This document shows positions 1-6,558 of a stretch of DNA of 7,417 nucleotides, in pieces; the stretch's first letter is position 1; every line of letters begins with the position of its first letter. Under the pieces are notes generated by a model. The model saw only the letters and a program-made list of their open reading frames with translations. It was not told the DNA's origin and made no database searches. Both the position numbers and the translations under genes were made by a program. Source of the DNA: an uncultured delta proteobacterium (GTDB taxonomy: Bacteria > Desulfobacterota > WTBG01 > CAIYCZ01); contig CAIYCZ010000124.1 of assembly GCA_903924805.1 (NCBI GenBank), positions 1 to 7,417 of the forward strand, written 5' to 3'.

Positions 1-1
1 C

Positions 2-46
2 AAAAAGCCGAAGTCATTAGAGTTTATAGAACACTTGAAACAATAA
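2..46 (+). CDS. C-terminal end of an upstream gene, possibly DNA repair protein RecO (5' end outside the window)
   Basis: Reading from base 2 gives KKPKSLEFIEHLKQ and then a TAA stop at 44-46. The short KSLEF stretch close to the C-terminus resembles the 'lysine-(x)-leucine/proline-lysine-serine-x-x-phenylalanine' ending of many RecO proteins. From memory, recO is a common upstream neighbour of glyQ in several anaerobic lineages. RecO helps load RecA in recombinational repair. Only 14 residues are visible, so the assignment rests on a weak tail motif plus context. Frame 1 is also open to a stop at 67-69, but it would run into the repeat that starts at about 54, which makes frame 2 the better reading. 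The protein could equally be something else. Confidence 0.35.
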   Translation, partial: KKPKSLEFIEHLKQ

Positions 47-53
47 TAAGTCT

Positions 54-132
54 CAAGTTCAAAGTTTAAGGTTTAAAGTCTAAAGTTGATAAAACAATAA
101 AAACGTTTAACTTTGAACCTGAAACTTGAAAC
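54..132. repeat. Intergenic palindrome with arms made of 7-bp units (consensus AAAGTTT)
   Basis: The left arm at 54-88 divides exactly into five consecutive 7-mers: 54-60 caagttc, 61-67 aaagttt, 68-74 aaggttt, 75-81 aaagtct and 82-88 aaagttg. The right arm at 105-132 divides into four: 105-111 gtttaac, 112-118 tttgaac, 119-125 ctgaaac and 126-132 ttgaaac. These are the reverse complement of the same consensus in rotated phase. The arms could fold on each other imperfectly around an A-rich loop at 89-104. The element lies between the upstream stop codon and the glyQ ribosome binding site at 144-149. No coding function is visible. Confidence 0.75.
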
Positions 133-143
133 TATTTTTGTCC

Positions 144-149
144 GGAGGA
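144..149 (+). promoter_or_regulatory. Shine-Dalgarno sequence that fixes the GTG start of glyQ
   Basis: GGAGGA lies 6 nt before the GTG at 156. The first residues from that GTG (MTFQELILALQKFW) match the usual GlyQ N-terminus, so the non-ATG start is well supported. Confidence 0.8.
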
Positions 150-155
150 CATTAA

Positions 156-1025
156 GTGACGTTTCAGGAGCTTATTTTAGCCTTACAGAAATTCTGGGCT
201 CAGCATAACTGCATACTTCAGCAGCCCTATGATATCGAAGTGGGAGCCGGCACGTTCAATCCCGCCACGTTCCTGCGGGTGCTCGGGCCCGAGCCGTGGA
301 ATGCGGCCTATGTAGAACCTTCGCGGCGCCCCACCGACGGCCGCTATGGAGAAAATCCCAACCGCCTGCAGCACTACTACCAGTACCAGGTTATCATGAA
401 GCCGTCCCCCATGGACATTCAGGACATGTATCTGGAAAGTCTTAAAAGCTTTGGCATCGACCCGCTGGAGCACGACATCAGGTTTGTTGAGGATGACTGG
501 GAATCGCCGACGCTGGGTGCCTGGGGGCTTGGCTGGGAAGTGTGGCTTGACGGCATGGAAATTACCCAGTTCACCTATTTTCAGCAGGCAGGCGGCATCG
601 ACCTGAAGCCCGTCTCTGTTGAGATCACCTATGGCATTGAACGGATTGCCATGTACCTGCAGGGAATTGATAATGTCTATGACCTTGCGTGGACAAAAGG
701 GATCACCTATGGTGATGTCCATCACCGCGGGGAGGTTGAATTCTCACGCTATAACTTTGAGGAGTCAGATCCGGACATGCTGTTTAACCTTTTCAGCATG
801 TATGAAAAAGAATCAAACCGGGTTATCCAGAAGGGTTTGATTCTGCCGGCGTATGATTACTGTCTAAAATGCTCCCATACCTTTAATCTCCTGCAGGCAC
901 GCGGTGCAATCAGCATCACGGAGCGAACCGGCTACATTGCCCGGGTGAGGAATCTTGCCAGAGCAGTTGCCGAGGCTTATCTGAAGCAGCGGGAGGATAT
1001 GGGTTTCCCGCTCTTAAAAAAATAG
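156..1025 (+). CDS. glyQ: Glycine--tRNA ligase alpha subunit
   Basis: This is the catalytic subunit of the two-subunit bacterial glycyl-tRNA synthetase. With GlyS it uses ATP to attach glycine to tRNA-Gly in the cytoplasm. The 289 residues match the family's usual length of about 290-300. Recognisable blocks are FNPATFLRVLGPEPW (34-48), YVEPSRRPTDGRYGENPNR (52-70, the class II ATP/glycine-binding region), the FVEDDWESPTLGAWGLGWE region and WLDGMEITQFTYFQQAGG (roughly 110-146), and the motif 3-like EITYGIERIAMYL (156-168). The C-terminus is the usual helical part ending in a Lys-rich tail. The start is a GTG with a strong GGAGGA site 6 nt upstream. glyS follows after a 93-bp spacer filled by a palindrome. 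No T-box leader is visible. The identification is secure. Confidence 0.98.
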   Translation: MTFQELILALQKFWAQHNCILQQPYDIEVGAGTFNPATFLRVLGPEPWNAAYVEPSRRPTDGRYGENPNRLQHYYQYQVIMKPSPMDIQDMYLESLKSFGIDPLEHDIRFVEDDWESPTLGAWGLGWEVWLDGMEITQFTYFQQAGGIDLKPVSVEITYGIERIAMYLQGIDNVYDLAWTKGITYGDVHHRGEVEFSRYNFEESDPDMLFNLFSMYEKESNRVIQKGLILPAYDYCLKCSHTFNLLQARGAISITERTGYIARVRNLARAVAEAYLKQREDMGFPLLKK

Positions 1026-1027
1026 TT

Positions 1028-1108
1028 GGGGAGTCAGGGTGTTAAAGAGTTGCGGAGTTACCATGTACCACTCCGCAACCCGTGAACTTTAGAACTCCTG
1101 AACTCAGG
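1028..1108. repeat. Intergenic palindrome with arms made of 8-bp units (consensus nnGGAGTT), with a perfect 10-bp stem at its core
   Basis: The left arm reads as 8-mers ggggagtc (1028-1035), agggtgtt (1036-1043), aaagagtt (1044-1051) and gcggagtt (1052-1059). The right arm reads as cactccgc (1069-1076), aacccgtg (1077-1084), aactttag (1085-1092), aactcctg (1093-1100) and aactcagg (1101-1108), the reverse complement of the same type of unit. AAC starts at 1077, 1085, 1093 and 1101, exactly 8 bp apart. The centre is a perfect 10-bp inverted repeat, gttgcggagt (1049-1058) with actccgcaac (1070-1079), around an 11-nt loop. No U-tract follows the stem, so it does not look like an ordinary intrinsic terminator. 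The outermost unit overlaps the presumed glyS ribosome binding site (AGGGA, 1106-1110). Confidence 0.75.
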
Positions 1109-1118
1109 GATTAGACTA

Positions 1119-3194
1119 ATGGATACCAGGGAATTGTTGCTTGAGATAGGTACCGAAGAAATACCTGCTGCGTTTCTCCCTGATGCGCTCGCAGCGCTGA
1201 AGGCCCTTGCAGAAAAAACATTTCAGGATCAGCGGATCGGTTTTAAGGAAATTAAAACCCTGGGGACTCCACGCCGCCTGGCGCTTCTGGCAGAAGGTGT
1301 CTCTGTTGCGCAGGAAGAGCTGGTGGTGACCAAACTTGGCCCGGCACAATCTATCGCCTTTGATAAAGACGGGAACCCGACAAAGGCTGCTATTGGATTT
1401 GCCAAAGGACAGGGCATTGATGTCGCTGCAATGACCACGGTGCGGACCGACAAGGGCGCGTATATCTGCGCTCAGCGAAAAGAAAAAAGCGAGCAGACCG
1501 CAGCGCTTCTTCCCCGCATCCTGCCTGACATTATGCTCTCCATTCCGTTCCGCAAGTCCATGCGCTGGCATGACCTTGACCTGCGTTTTGCCCGGCCCAT
1601 CCACTGGATACTGGCGCTGTTTGGCGGAGAAATAGTCAGCTTCACCATGGGCAACATTCAATCCGGCGCTATAACCTATGGACACCGGTTCATGGCTCCT
1701 CACCCCCTAAAGGTAACCGGGATTGCTTCCTATCTCGAACGCCTCTCCGGCGCTTTTGTTTTAGCGGATCCTCAGACCCGCAGGGAAACCATCATTACCG
1801 AAATCAGAAGCATTGCCGCCTCGGTAAACGGCATCCCGGATGAGGACGCACGCCTTCTTGAAGAAGTGAGTAATCTCATTGAATACTGCGCTCCGGTGCT
1901 GTGCCGGTTTGAGGATGAATTTTTAAAGCTTCCCCCGGAGCTCCTGGTAACCACCATGAAAAAGCACCAGAAATACTTCCCGGTTCTTGACCGTCAGGGA
2001 TGTCCCCTTCCCTTTTTCATTGCTATCAACAACACAAAGCCCAAAGACCCGCAGGTTGTGGCTCGCGGGCATGAGCGGGTGCTTCGCGCCAGGCTTTCTG
2101 ATGCCCGTTTCTTTTACACAGAAGACCAGAAGAAATCGCTTGACACAATGACCGAACGGCTGAAGGGCGTTGTGTTCCAGGCAAAACTTGGCACCTCCTA
2201 TGAGAAGGTCAAACGCTTTCAGGAGCTTGCCCTGTTTTTAACCGGGACTTTTTTAAATCCGGCGCTGCTGCCAAAGGTCGAGCGCGCCGCCTATCTGTGC
2301 AAGGCTGACCTGGTGTCTGAAATGGTGGGAGAGTTCCCGGAGCTTCAGGGAATCATGGGGCGGGAATACGCGCGCATTGCAGGAGAAGATGCAGAGGTCG
2401 CCAGCGCACTGTATGAACACTATCTGCCCCGATTCGCCGAAGACAGCCTGCCGTCATCAGATGTGGGTGCCATGGTGGGCATATCCGATAAGCTCGACAC
2501 GATCGCGGGATGCTTTGGCGTGGGCCTTATTCCAACCGGCACTGCAGACCCCTATGCGCTGCGGCGCCAGTGTCTGGGAATCATTAATATAATTCTTGCA
2601 AAACAGTATGCCATCTCGCTTGCCGGGGCGGTCAGGAAATCCATCTCGCTGTTACAGGAAAAGCTCACCCGCCCTGCAGAGGAAGTGCTGAGTGATGTCC
2701 TCACGTTCTTTGCAATACGCTTCGACAATCTCCTCACCTCCCAGGGGTGCCTTCCTGATGCTGTTGATGCGGTTGTGTCACAGGGGATAGATGATGTTGT
2801 GGATATGAAGAAACGTATAGAGGCCTTGCAGCAGGTCAGGCAGGAACCGGATTTTGAGCCGCTGGTAATCGCCTTCAAGCGGGTGATGAACATACGTGCC
2901 GGAGCGGTCTCCGCAACGGTTAACCCTTCCCTGTTTGAAGATCAGGCAGAGAGCGCTCTGCATCAGAAATATCTGACGCTGTGCGAGCAGGTGCAAGCCC
3001 TCATGATCCGGAAAGACTACCTCTCTGCGCTCAAGCTTATTGCAACACTGCGCATTGAAGTGGATGCGTTCTTTGACCGGGTGATGGTGATGACTGATAA
3101 GGAAGCACTTCGCACAAACCGCCTGGCGCTTCTGCATGAAGTCAGTTCGCTGTTTGTGAGCTTTGCTGACTTTACCAAATTATCTTCAGGGTAA
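1119..3194 (+). CDS. glyS: Glycine--tRNA ligase beta subunit
   Basis: This is the large subunit of the two-subunit glycyl-tRNA synthetase. It recognises tRNA-Gly and is needed for aminoacylation by GlyQ. Its 691 residues match the usual length of about 680-700. Family landmarks in order are the N-terminal LLLEIGTEEIPAAFL (residues 6-20), TLGTPRRLALL and RPIHWILALFGG in the N-terminal third, MKKHQKYFPV around His283, and KADLVSEMVGEFPELQGIMG (395-414). These are followed by the HD-like SSDVGAMVGISDKLDTIAG just after residue 444 and GTADPYALRRQ (474-484). The last 100 or so residues form a DALR-type helical anticodon-binding domain with VNPSLFED and DKEALRTNRLALL. The ATG at 1119 has a moderate AGGGA site 8 nt upstream. 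It lies 93 bp after glyQ in the same direction and is probably co-transcribed with it. Confidence 0.98.
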   Translation: MDTRELLLEIGTEEIPAAFLPDALAALKALAEKTFQDQRIGFKEIKTLGTPRRLALLAEGVSVAQEELVVTKLGPAQSIAFDKDGNPTKAAIGFAKGQGIDVAAMTTVRTDKGAYICAQRKEKSEQTAALLPRILPDIMLSIPFRKSMRWHDLDLRFARPIHWILALFGGEIVSFTMGNIQSGAITYGHRFMAPHPLKVTGIASYLERLSGAFVLADPQTRRETIITEIRSIAASVNGIPDEDARLLEEVSNLIEYCAPVLCRFEDEFLKLPPELLVTTMKKHQKYFPVLDRQGCPLPFFIAINNTKPKDPQVVARGHERVLRARLSDARFFYTEDQKKSLDTMTERLKGVVFQAKLGTSYEKVKRFQELALFLTGTFLNPALLPKVERAAYLCKADLVSEMVGEFPELQGIMGREYARIAGEDAEVASALYEHYLPRFAEDSLPSSDVGAMVGISDKLDTIAGCFGVGLIPTGTADPYALRRQCLGIINIILAKQYAISLAGAVRKSISLLQEKLTRPAEEVLSDVLTFFAIRFDNLLTSQGCLPDAVDAVVSQGIDDVVDMKKRIEALQQVRQEPDFEPLVIAFKRVMNIRAGAVSATVNPSLFEDQAESALHQKYLTLCEQVQALMIRKDYLSALKLIATLRIEVDAFFDRVMVMTDKEALRTNRLALLHEVSSLFVSFADFTKLSSG

Positions 3195-3196
3195 CC

Positions 3197-3392
3197 GATA
3201 AAACTCTAAATTAGAAATACTGCATTCTAAACAATTTTTGGTAATAAGTTCAAATTTCAAAACCCCAATGACAAATGAAATCAAAATGTCAAATATCGCC
3301 CCCCTTTTTCATTTGAAGTTTGACATTCGTTTGACATTTGAACTTTGGCATTTGTAATTTTAAATTGTTTTAGGATTTAGGGTTTCTTTATC
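3197..3392. repeat. Long intergenic palindrome (about 196 bp) with arms of drifting 7-bp units
   Basis: The outer ends are GATAAA (3197-3202) and TTTATC (3387-3392). Further in, TAAACAATTT (3228-3237) faces AAATTGTTTTA (3362-3372). The inner arms are runs of CAAAnnn units. On the left they are caaattt (3251-3257), caaaacc (3258-3264), ccaatga (3265-3271), caaatga (3272-3278), caaaatg (3282-3288) and caaatat (3290-3296). On the right TTTG recurs with its G at 3316, 3323, 3334, 3341, 3348 and 3355, a 7-bp period with one 11-bp step. The centre at about 3297-3311 is C- and T-rich. The element starts 2 nt after the glyS stop and ends 50 nt before the ppdK start, so it fills most of this 248-bp spacer. 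No open gene is visible here. Confidence 0.75.
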
Positions 3393-3427
3393 TGTTGTAG
3401 TTCAGTATTGACAATAGGTTATTAAAG

Positions 3428-3433
3428 AGGAGG
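3428..3433 (+). promoter_or_regulatory. Strong Shine-Dalgarno sequence of ppdK
   Basis: AGGAGG is a perfect anti-16S match ending 9 nt before the ATG at 3443. The protein from that ATG begins with the usual PPDK N-terminus (KYVYFFGG), so the start is well supported. It lies just outside the long palindrome. Confidence 0.8.
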
Positions 3434-3442
3434 AATAATTGT

Positions 3443-6103
3443 ATGGCACCAAAGTATGTATACTTTTTCGGGGGAAGAAAAACTGAAGGCAAGGCTGCAA
3501 TGAAAGAGCTCCTGGGCGGCAAGGGAGCAAATCTTGCCGAGATGACCAATCTCGGGATGCCGGTCCCTGCCGGATTTACCATAACCACCAAAGCCTGCCA
3601 GCTCTACTATGAGAATAACCGGAAGTGGCCGCAGGGATTAAAAGAGCAGGTGCTGGCAAACCTGAAAAAACTTGAAGGAGTCATGAATGCCCAGTTAGGC
3701 AACCCCCTGAAGACGCTCCTGGTTTCCGTCCGCTCGGGTGCTGCATCTTCAATGCCCGGCATGATGGACACCATCCTCAACCTGGGCCTTAATGAGACGG
3801 TCATTGAAGGGCTCACGAAAAAGACCGGGAATGCGCGGTTTGCCTGGGACGCCTACCGCCGCTTCATGCAGATGTTCGGAGATGTGGTCATGGGCGTGCC
3901 CCACGATGCGTTTGAGCATGTGCTGGAGGAAAAGAAGCGGTCGATCAACGCACAGCTTGACACTGATCTGTCAACCGCTGATCTCAAAGACATCGTGGCG
4001 CAGTACAAGGCTGTGTATAAAAAACATACCCGCGAAGACTTCCCCGTCGATCCGTGGCAGCAGCTCATTAAATCAATTAACGCCGTATTTGAATCATGGA
4101 ATAACGAGCGTGCCATCACCTACCGCAGGCTTAACGATATCAAGGGGCTGCTGGGCACCGCGGTGAATATTCAGGCAATGGTGTTCGGCAATATGGGCGA
4201 AAGCTCCGGCACCGGCGTGTGTTTCAGCAGGAATCCATCCACCGGAGAAAACAAATTCTATGGCGAGTATCTTATGAACGCCCAGGGCGAAGACGTGGTG
4301 GCCGGCATCAGGACACCTCAGCCCATAACAACCCTTGGTAAAAAGAATACGCAGGCCTATACCAGACTGCTTGCTCTAAAAAACAGACTGGAAAAGCACT
4401 ACCGGGATATGCAGGACATGGAGTTTACCATTCAGGAAGGTGCGCTCTATATGCTGCAGACCCGCTCAGGAAAGCGTACTGCAGCGGCTGCAGTACAGAT
4501 TGCTGTTGACATGGTAAAAGAGAAGCGCATCTCCAGGGAGGAAGCGCTCATGCGGATCGAGCCGGAGCAGCTCAATCAGCTTCTCCATCCCAATTTTGAC
4601 CCGCAGGCAGAAAAAAGTGCCGCTACCCTTGCCAGGGGGCTTCCCGCTTCCCCCGGTGCAGCAACCGGCAGGGTTGTGTTCAGTGCCGAAGATGCAGAGT
4701 CCTGGGCAAAGAGAGGCGAAAAAGTTATCCTTACCCGCATCGAAACCTCACCCGAGGATATCGGCGGGATGAATGTGGCTGCGGGCGTATTAACCTCACG
4801 CGGCGGCATGACCTCCCATGCTGCGGTGGTGGCGCGGGGCATGGGCACGTGCTGCGTTGCCGGCGTCGGCGCGCTGGTCATAGATTACCGGCAGAAAACC
4901 TGTACCGTTGGCAGCACGGTTATTAAAGAGGGAGACTACATCTCTCTTAACGGGTCAACCGGCACTGTCTATGCCGGCCGGATTAAAACCGTAGAGCCGG
5001 AACTGTCCGGAAGCTTTTCAATCCTCATGAAGTGGGCTGATGCGGTGCGCACGCTTGGCGTCAGAACCAATGCAGATATTCCCCGTGATGCAGTGATGGC
5101 GGTAAAGTTTGGCGCTGAAGGCATCGGGCTGTGCCGCACCGAGCACATGTTCTTTGAGGGAGACCGTATCATCTCAGTGCGCAAGATGATTCTGGCAGAC
5201 GATAAGGCCGGGAGAGAGTCAGCACTGAAGGAGCTCCTGCCCATCCAGCGGAAGGATTTTGAGGGACTGTTCACGGCGATGAAGGGGCGCCCGGTTACTA
5301 TCCGCCTGATTGATCCGCCGCTCCATGAGTTCCTCCCCGCAGATGATACATCACAGATGGAGATGGCGGAAGTCCTAAGCATTTCGACGCAGAAGGTAAA
5401 GGCCAAGGTTGCCGAGCTGCACGAATTCAATCCCATGCTCGGACACCGCGGCTGCCGCCTGGGGATTACCTATCCGGAAATTATTCAAATGCAGACACGG
5501 GCAATCATGGAAGCAGCAATCAACGTAAAGAAGGCTGGCGTTAAAGTTCATCCGGAAATCATGGTGCCGCTGGTAGGCGAAACCGGGGAAATAAAAATTT
5601 GCAAGCAGGTGATCGAGGAGACCATTGCAAAAGTTTTCAAAGAACGGAAAACAAAGATTCCCTATATGATCGGAACCATGATTGAGGTTCCCCGCGCCGC
5701 ACTCATTGCCGACAAGATTGCCGAAGATGCAGAATTCTTCTCATTCGGCACCAATGATCTTACCCAGATGACGTGCGGTTTCAGCCGCGATGATGCAGGC
5801 CGGTTCCTGAAAGAATATATCGAAAAGGGCATATTTGAAAAAGACCCGTTCCAGGTGCTTGACCAGGAAGGTGTTGGAGAACTGGTAATCATGGGAATAA
5901 AGAAGGGGCGCTCAATGCGCAAGGATCTGGAAGTGGGAATCTGCGGGGAGCATGGCGGCGAACCAAAGTCCATTGATTTCTGTCACCGGGTCGGCATGAA
6001 CTATGTGAGCTGCTCCCCCTACCGGGTACCCATAGCGCGCCTTGCCGCAGCCCAGGCAGTGATCAGGGCCAAAGGCAAAGTAAAGTTCACCCTGGATAAG
6101 TAA
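3443..6103 (+). CDS. ppdK: Pyruvate, phosphate dikinase
   Basis: This cytoplasmic enzyme catalyses the reversible conversion of ATP, Pi and pyruvate to AMP, PPi and phosphoenolpyruvate. In anaerobes it serves either gluconeogenesis or PPi-saving glycolysis. At 886 residues it is full length (family about 870-900). The N-terminal ATP-grasp domain (about 1-350) shows GGKGANLAEM with Lys27 and VSVRSGAASSMPGMMDTILN with Arg97. The swivelling phosphohistidine domain has GGMTSHAAVVARGMG with catalytic His459. Thr457, two residues earlier, is the position phosphorylated by the regulatory protein in plant PPDK. The C-terminal PEP/pyruvate barrel shows GLCRTEHMFF (Arg565), RLIDPPLHEFLP (Arg621), HEFNPMLGHRGCRLG, FGTNDLTQMTCGFSRDD, CGEHGGEP and SCSPYRVPIARLAAAQA with the proton-donor Cys857. 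All key residues are present. ppdK follows glyQS in the same direction, and no partner DUF299 regulatory kinase is in the window. No clear terminator separates it from hicB, 20 nt downstream. Confidence 0.98.
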   Translation: MAPKYVYFFGGRKTEGKAAMKELLGGKGANLAEMTNLGMPVPAGFTITTKACQLYYENNRKWPQGLKEQVLANLKKLEGVMNAQLGNPLKTLLVSVRSGAASSMPGMMDTILNLGLNETVIEGLTKKTGNARFAWDAYRRFMQMFGDVVMGVPHDAFEHVLEEKKRSINAQLDTDLSTADLKDIVAQYKAVYKKHTREDFPVDPWQQLIKSINAVFESWNNERAITYRRLNDIKGLLGTAVNIQAMVFGNMGESSGTGVCFSRNPSTGENKFYGEYLMNAQGEDVVAGIRTPQPITTLGKKNTQAYTRLLALKNRLEKHYRDMQDMEFTIQEGALYMLQTRSGKRTAAAAVQIAVDMVKEKRISREEALMRIEPEQLNQLLHPNFDPQAEKSAATLARGLPASPGAATGRVVFSAEDAESWAKRGEKVILTRIETSPEDIGGMNVAAGVLTSRGGMTSHAAVVARGMGTCCVAGVGALVIDYRQKTCTVGSTVIKEGDYISLNGSTGTVYAGRIKTVEPELSGSFSILMKWADAVRTLGVRTNADIPRDAVMAVKFGAEGIGLCRTEHMFFEGDRIISVRKMILADDKAGRESALKELLPIQRKDFEGLFTAMKGRPVTIRLIDPPLHEFLPADDTSQMEMAEVLSISTQKVKAKVAELHEFNPMLGHRGCRLGITYPEIIQMQTRAIMEAAINVKKAGVKVHPEIMVPLVGETGEIKICKQVIEETIAKVFKERKTKIPYMIGTMIEVPRAALIADKIAEDAEFFSFGTNDLTQMTCGFSRDDAGRFLKEYIEKGIFEKDPFQVLDQEGVGELVIMGIKKGRSMRKDLEVGICGEHGGEPKSIDFCHRVGMNYVSCSPYRVPIARLAAAQAVIRAKGKVKFTLDK

Positions 6104-6123
6104 GCATGAGGAGATTATAAAAT

Positions 6124-6315
6124 ATGACAACCAAAATATTTGTTTACTATCAGGAAGACAACATGTGGATTGGCTGGCTGGAGGAGTTTCCTGACTATCG
6201 GACCCAGGGCGAAACTTTGGAAGAACTCGAGGGAAACTTAAGAGATATTTATATGGAATTGATAAGCGGTAGCATTCCCAGTGTTCACCATGTCGGGGAG
6301 CTTGCAGTGGGATGA
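6124..6315 (+). CDS. hicB: HicB-family type II antitoxin, short single-domain form
   Basis: The 63-residue protein begins MTTKIFVYYQEDNMWIGWLE and continues with EFPDYRTQGETLEELEGNL. This is the partial RNase H-like fold of HicB antitoxins: a beta hairpin with an aromatic 'W-x-G-x-L' strand, then 'GETLEELEENL' helix. The ending (SIPSVHHVGELAV) resembles the 'IPGxRKVGELEV' tail of the short HicB subfamily. There is no C-terminal DNA-binding domain, so promoter binding by this protein is not obvious. GAGGAG (6108-6113) lies 10 nt before the ATG. The gene starts 20 nt after ppdK, close enough to be read from the ppdK transcript. HicB normally neutralises the HicA mRNA interferase, but the hicA that follows appears damaged. 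Confidence 0.85.
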   Translation: MTTKIFVYYQEDNMWIGWLEEFPDYRTQGETLEELEGNLRDIYMELISGSIPSVHHVGELAVG

Positions 6316-6558
6316 CTTATCAAACGCATCGAAGAGATGGGCTGCATCCTCATTCGTCACGGAGGGAAACACGACTGGTATCAGAATCCTTTAACAAAGC
6401 TGGCCCAGCCAATTCCCCGTCACACTGAAATCAAAGAGAGCTTAGCCAAACATATTGTAAAAATGCTCAAGGCATGGTTTTTCGCTACACGTTTATTAAC
6501 TGCCAGGGCGAAGTGGAGCTTGATTTTGAGCTGGGGTGCAGCGCAGGAGAATAAATGA
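6316..6558 (+). pseudogene. hicA: HicA-family mRNA interferase toxin with a lost start and altered C-terminus
   Basis: The frame reads LIKRIEEMGCILIRHGGKHD and continues WYQNP, then PIPRHTEIKESLAKHIVKML. This is the dsRBD-like HicA core with the G-x-H catalytic histidine region. Intact relatives start a few residues before LIK (for example M-K-R-x-x-LIK). Here the codon just before LIK is the hicB stop (6313-6315), in the same frame, and no start codon precedes it. The ATG at 6312, which overlaps the hicB stop as ATGA and has GGGGAG at 6295-6300 upstream, would be the natural hicA start. It now reads the wrong frame, consistent with a small deletion near the start. The first in-frame ATG is 6337, which would drop helix 1 and has no well-spaced ribosome site. 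After KML, where the family normally ends, an unrelated tail of about 29 residues runs to the TGA at 6556. It is probably inactive, but translation from 6337 cannot be excluded. Confidence 0.65.

Noticed and set aside
54..132. CRISPR array or ordinary microsatellite
   Set aside because: The units are 7 bp, contiguous, degenerate and mirrored, with no unique spacers, so this is neither a CRISPR array nor a simple tandem repeat.
1..155. Possible T-box leader controlling glyQS
   Set aside because: The spacer is short and filled by the heptamer palindrome. There is no specifier stem, T-box consensus sequence or terminator/antiterminator pair.
1116..1703. A 195-residue open frame on the minus strand within glyS
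   Set aside because: It lies entirely opposite an unmistakable glyS coding frame, and its translation has no recognisable family. It is a codon-usage shadow, as are the other antisense frames within glyQ, glyS and ppdK (for example 183-725 and 4969-5436).
3408..3436. Perfect TTGACA -35 hexamer upstream of ppdK
   Set aside because: At normal spacing the -10 would fall at about 3431-3436, on the ribosome binding site, with no TATAAT-like sequence. Transcription would begin at or after the ATG.
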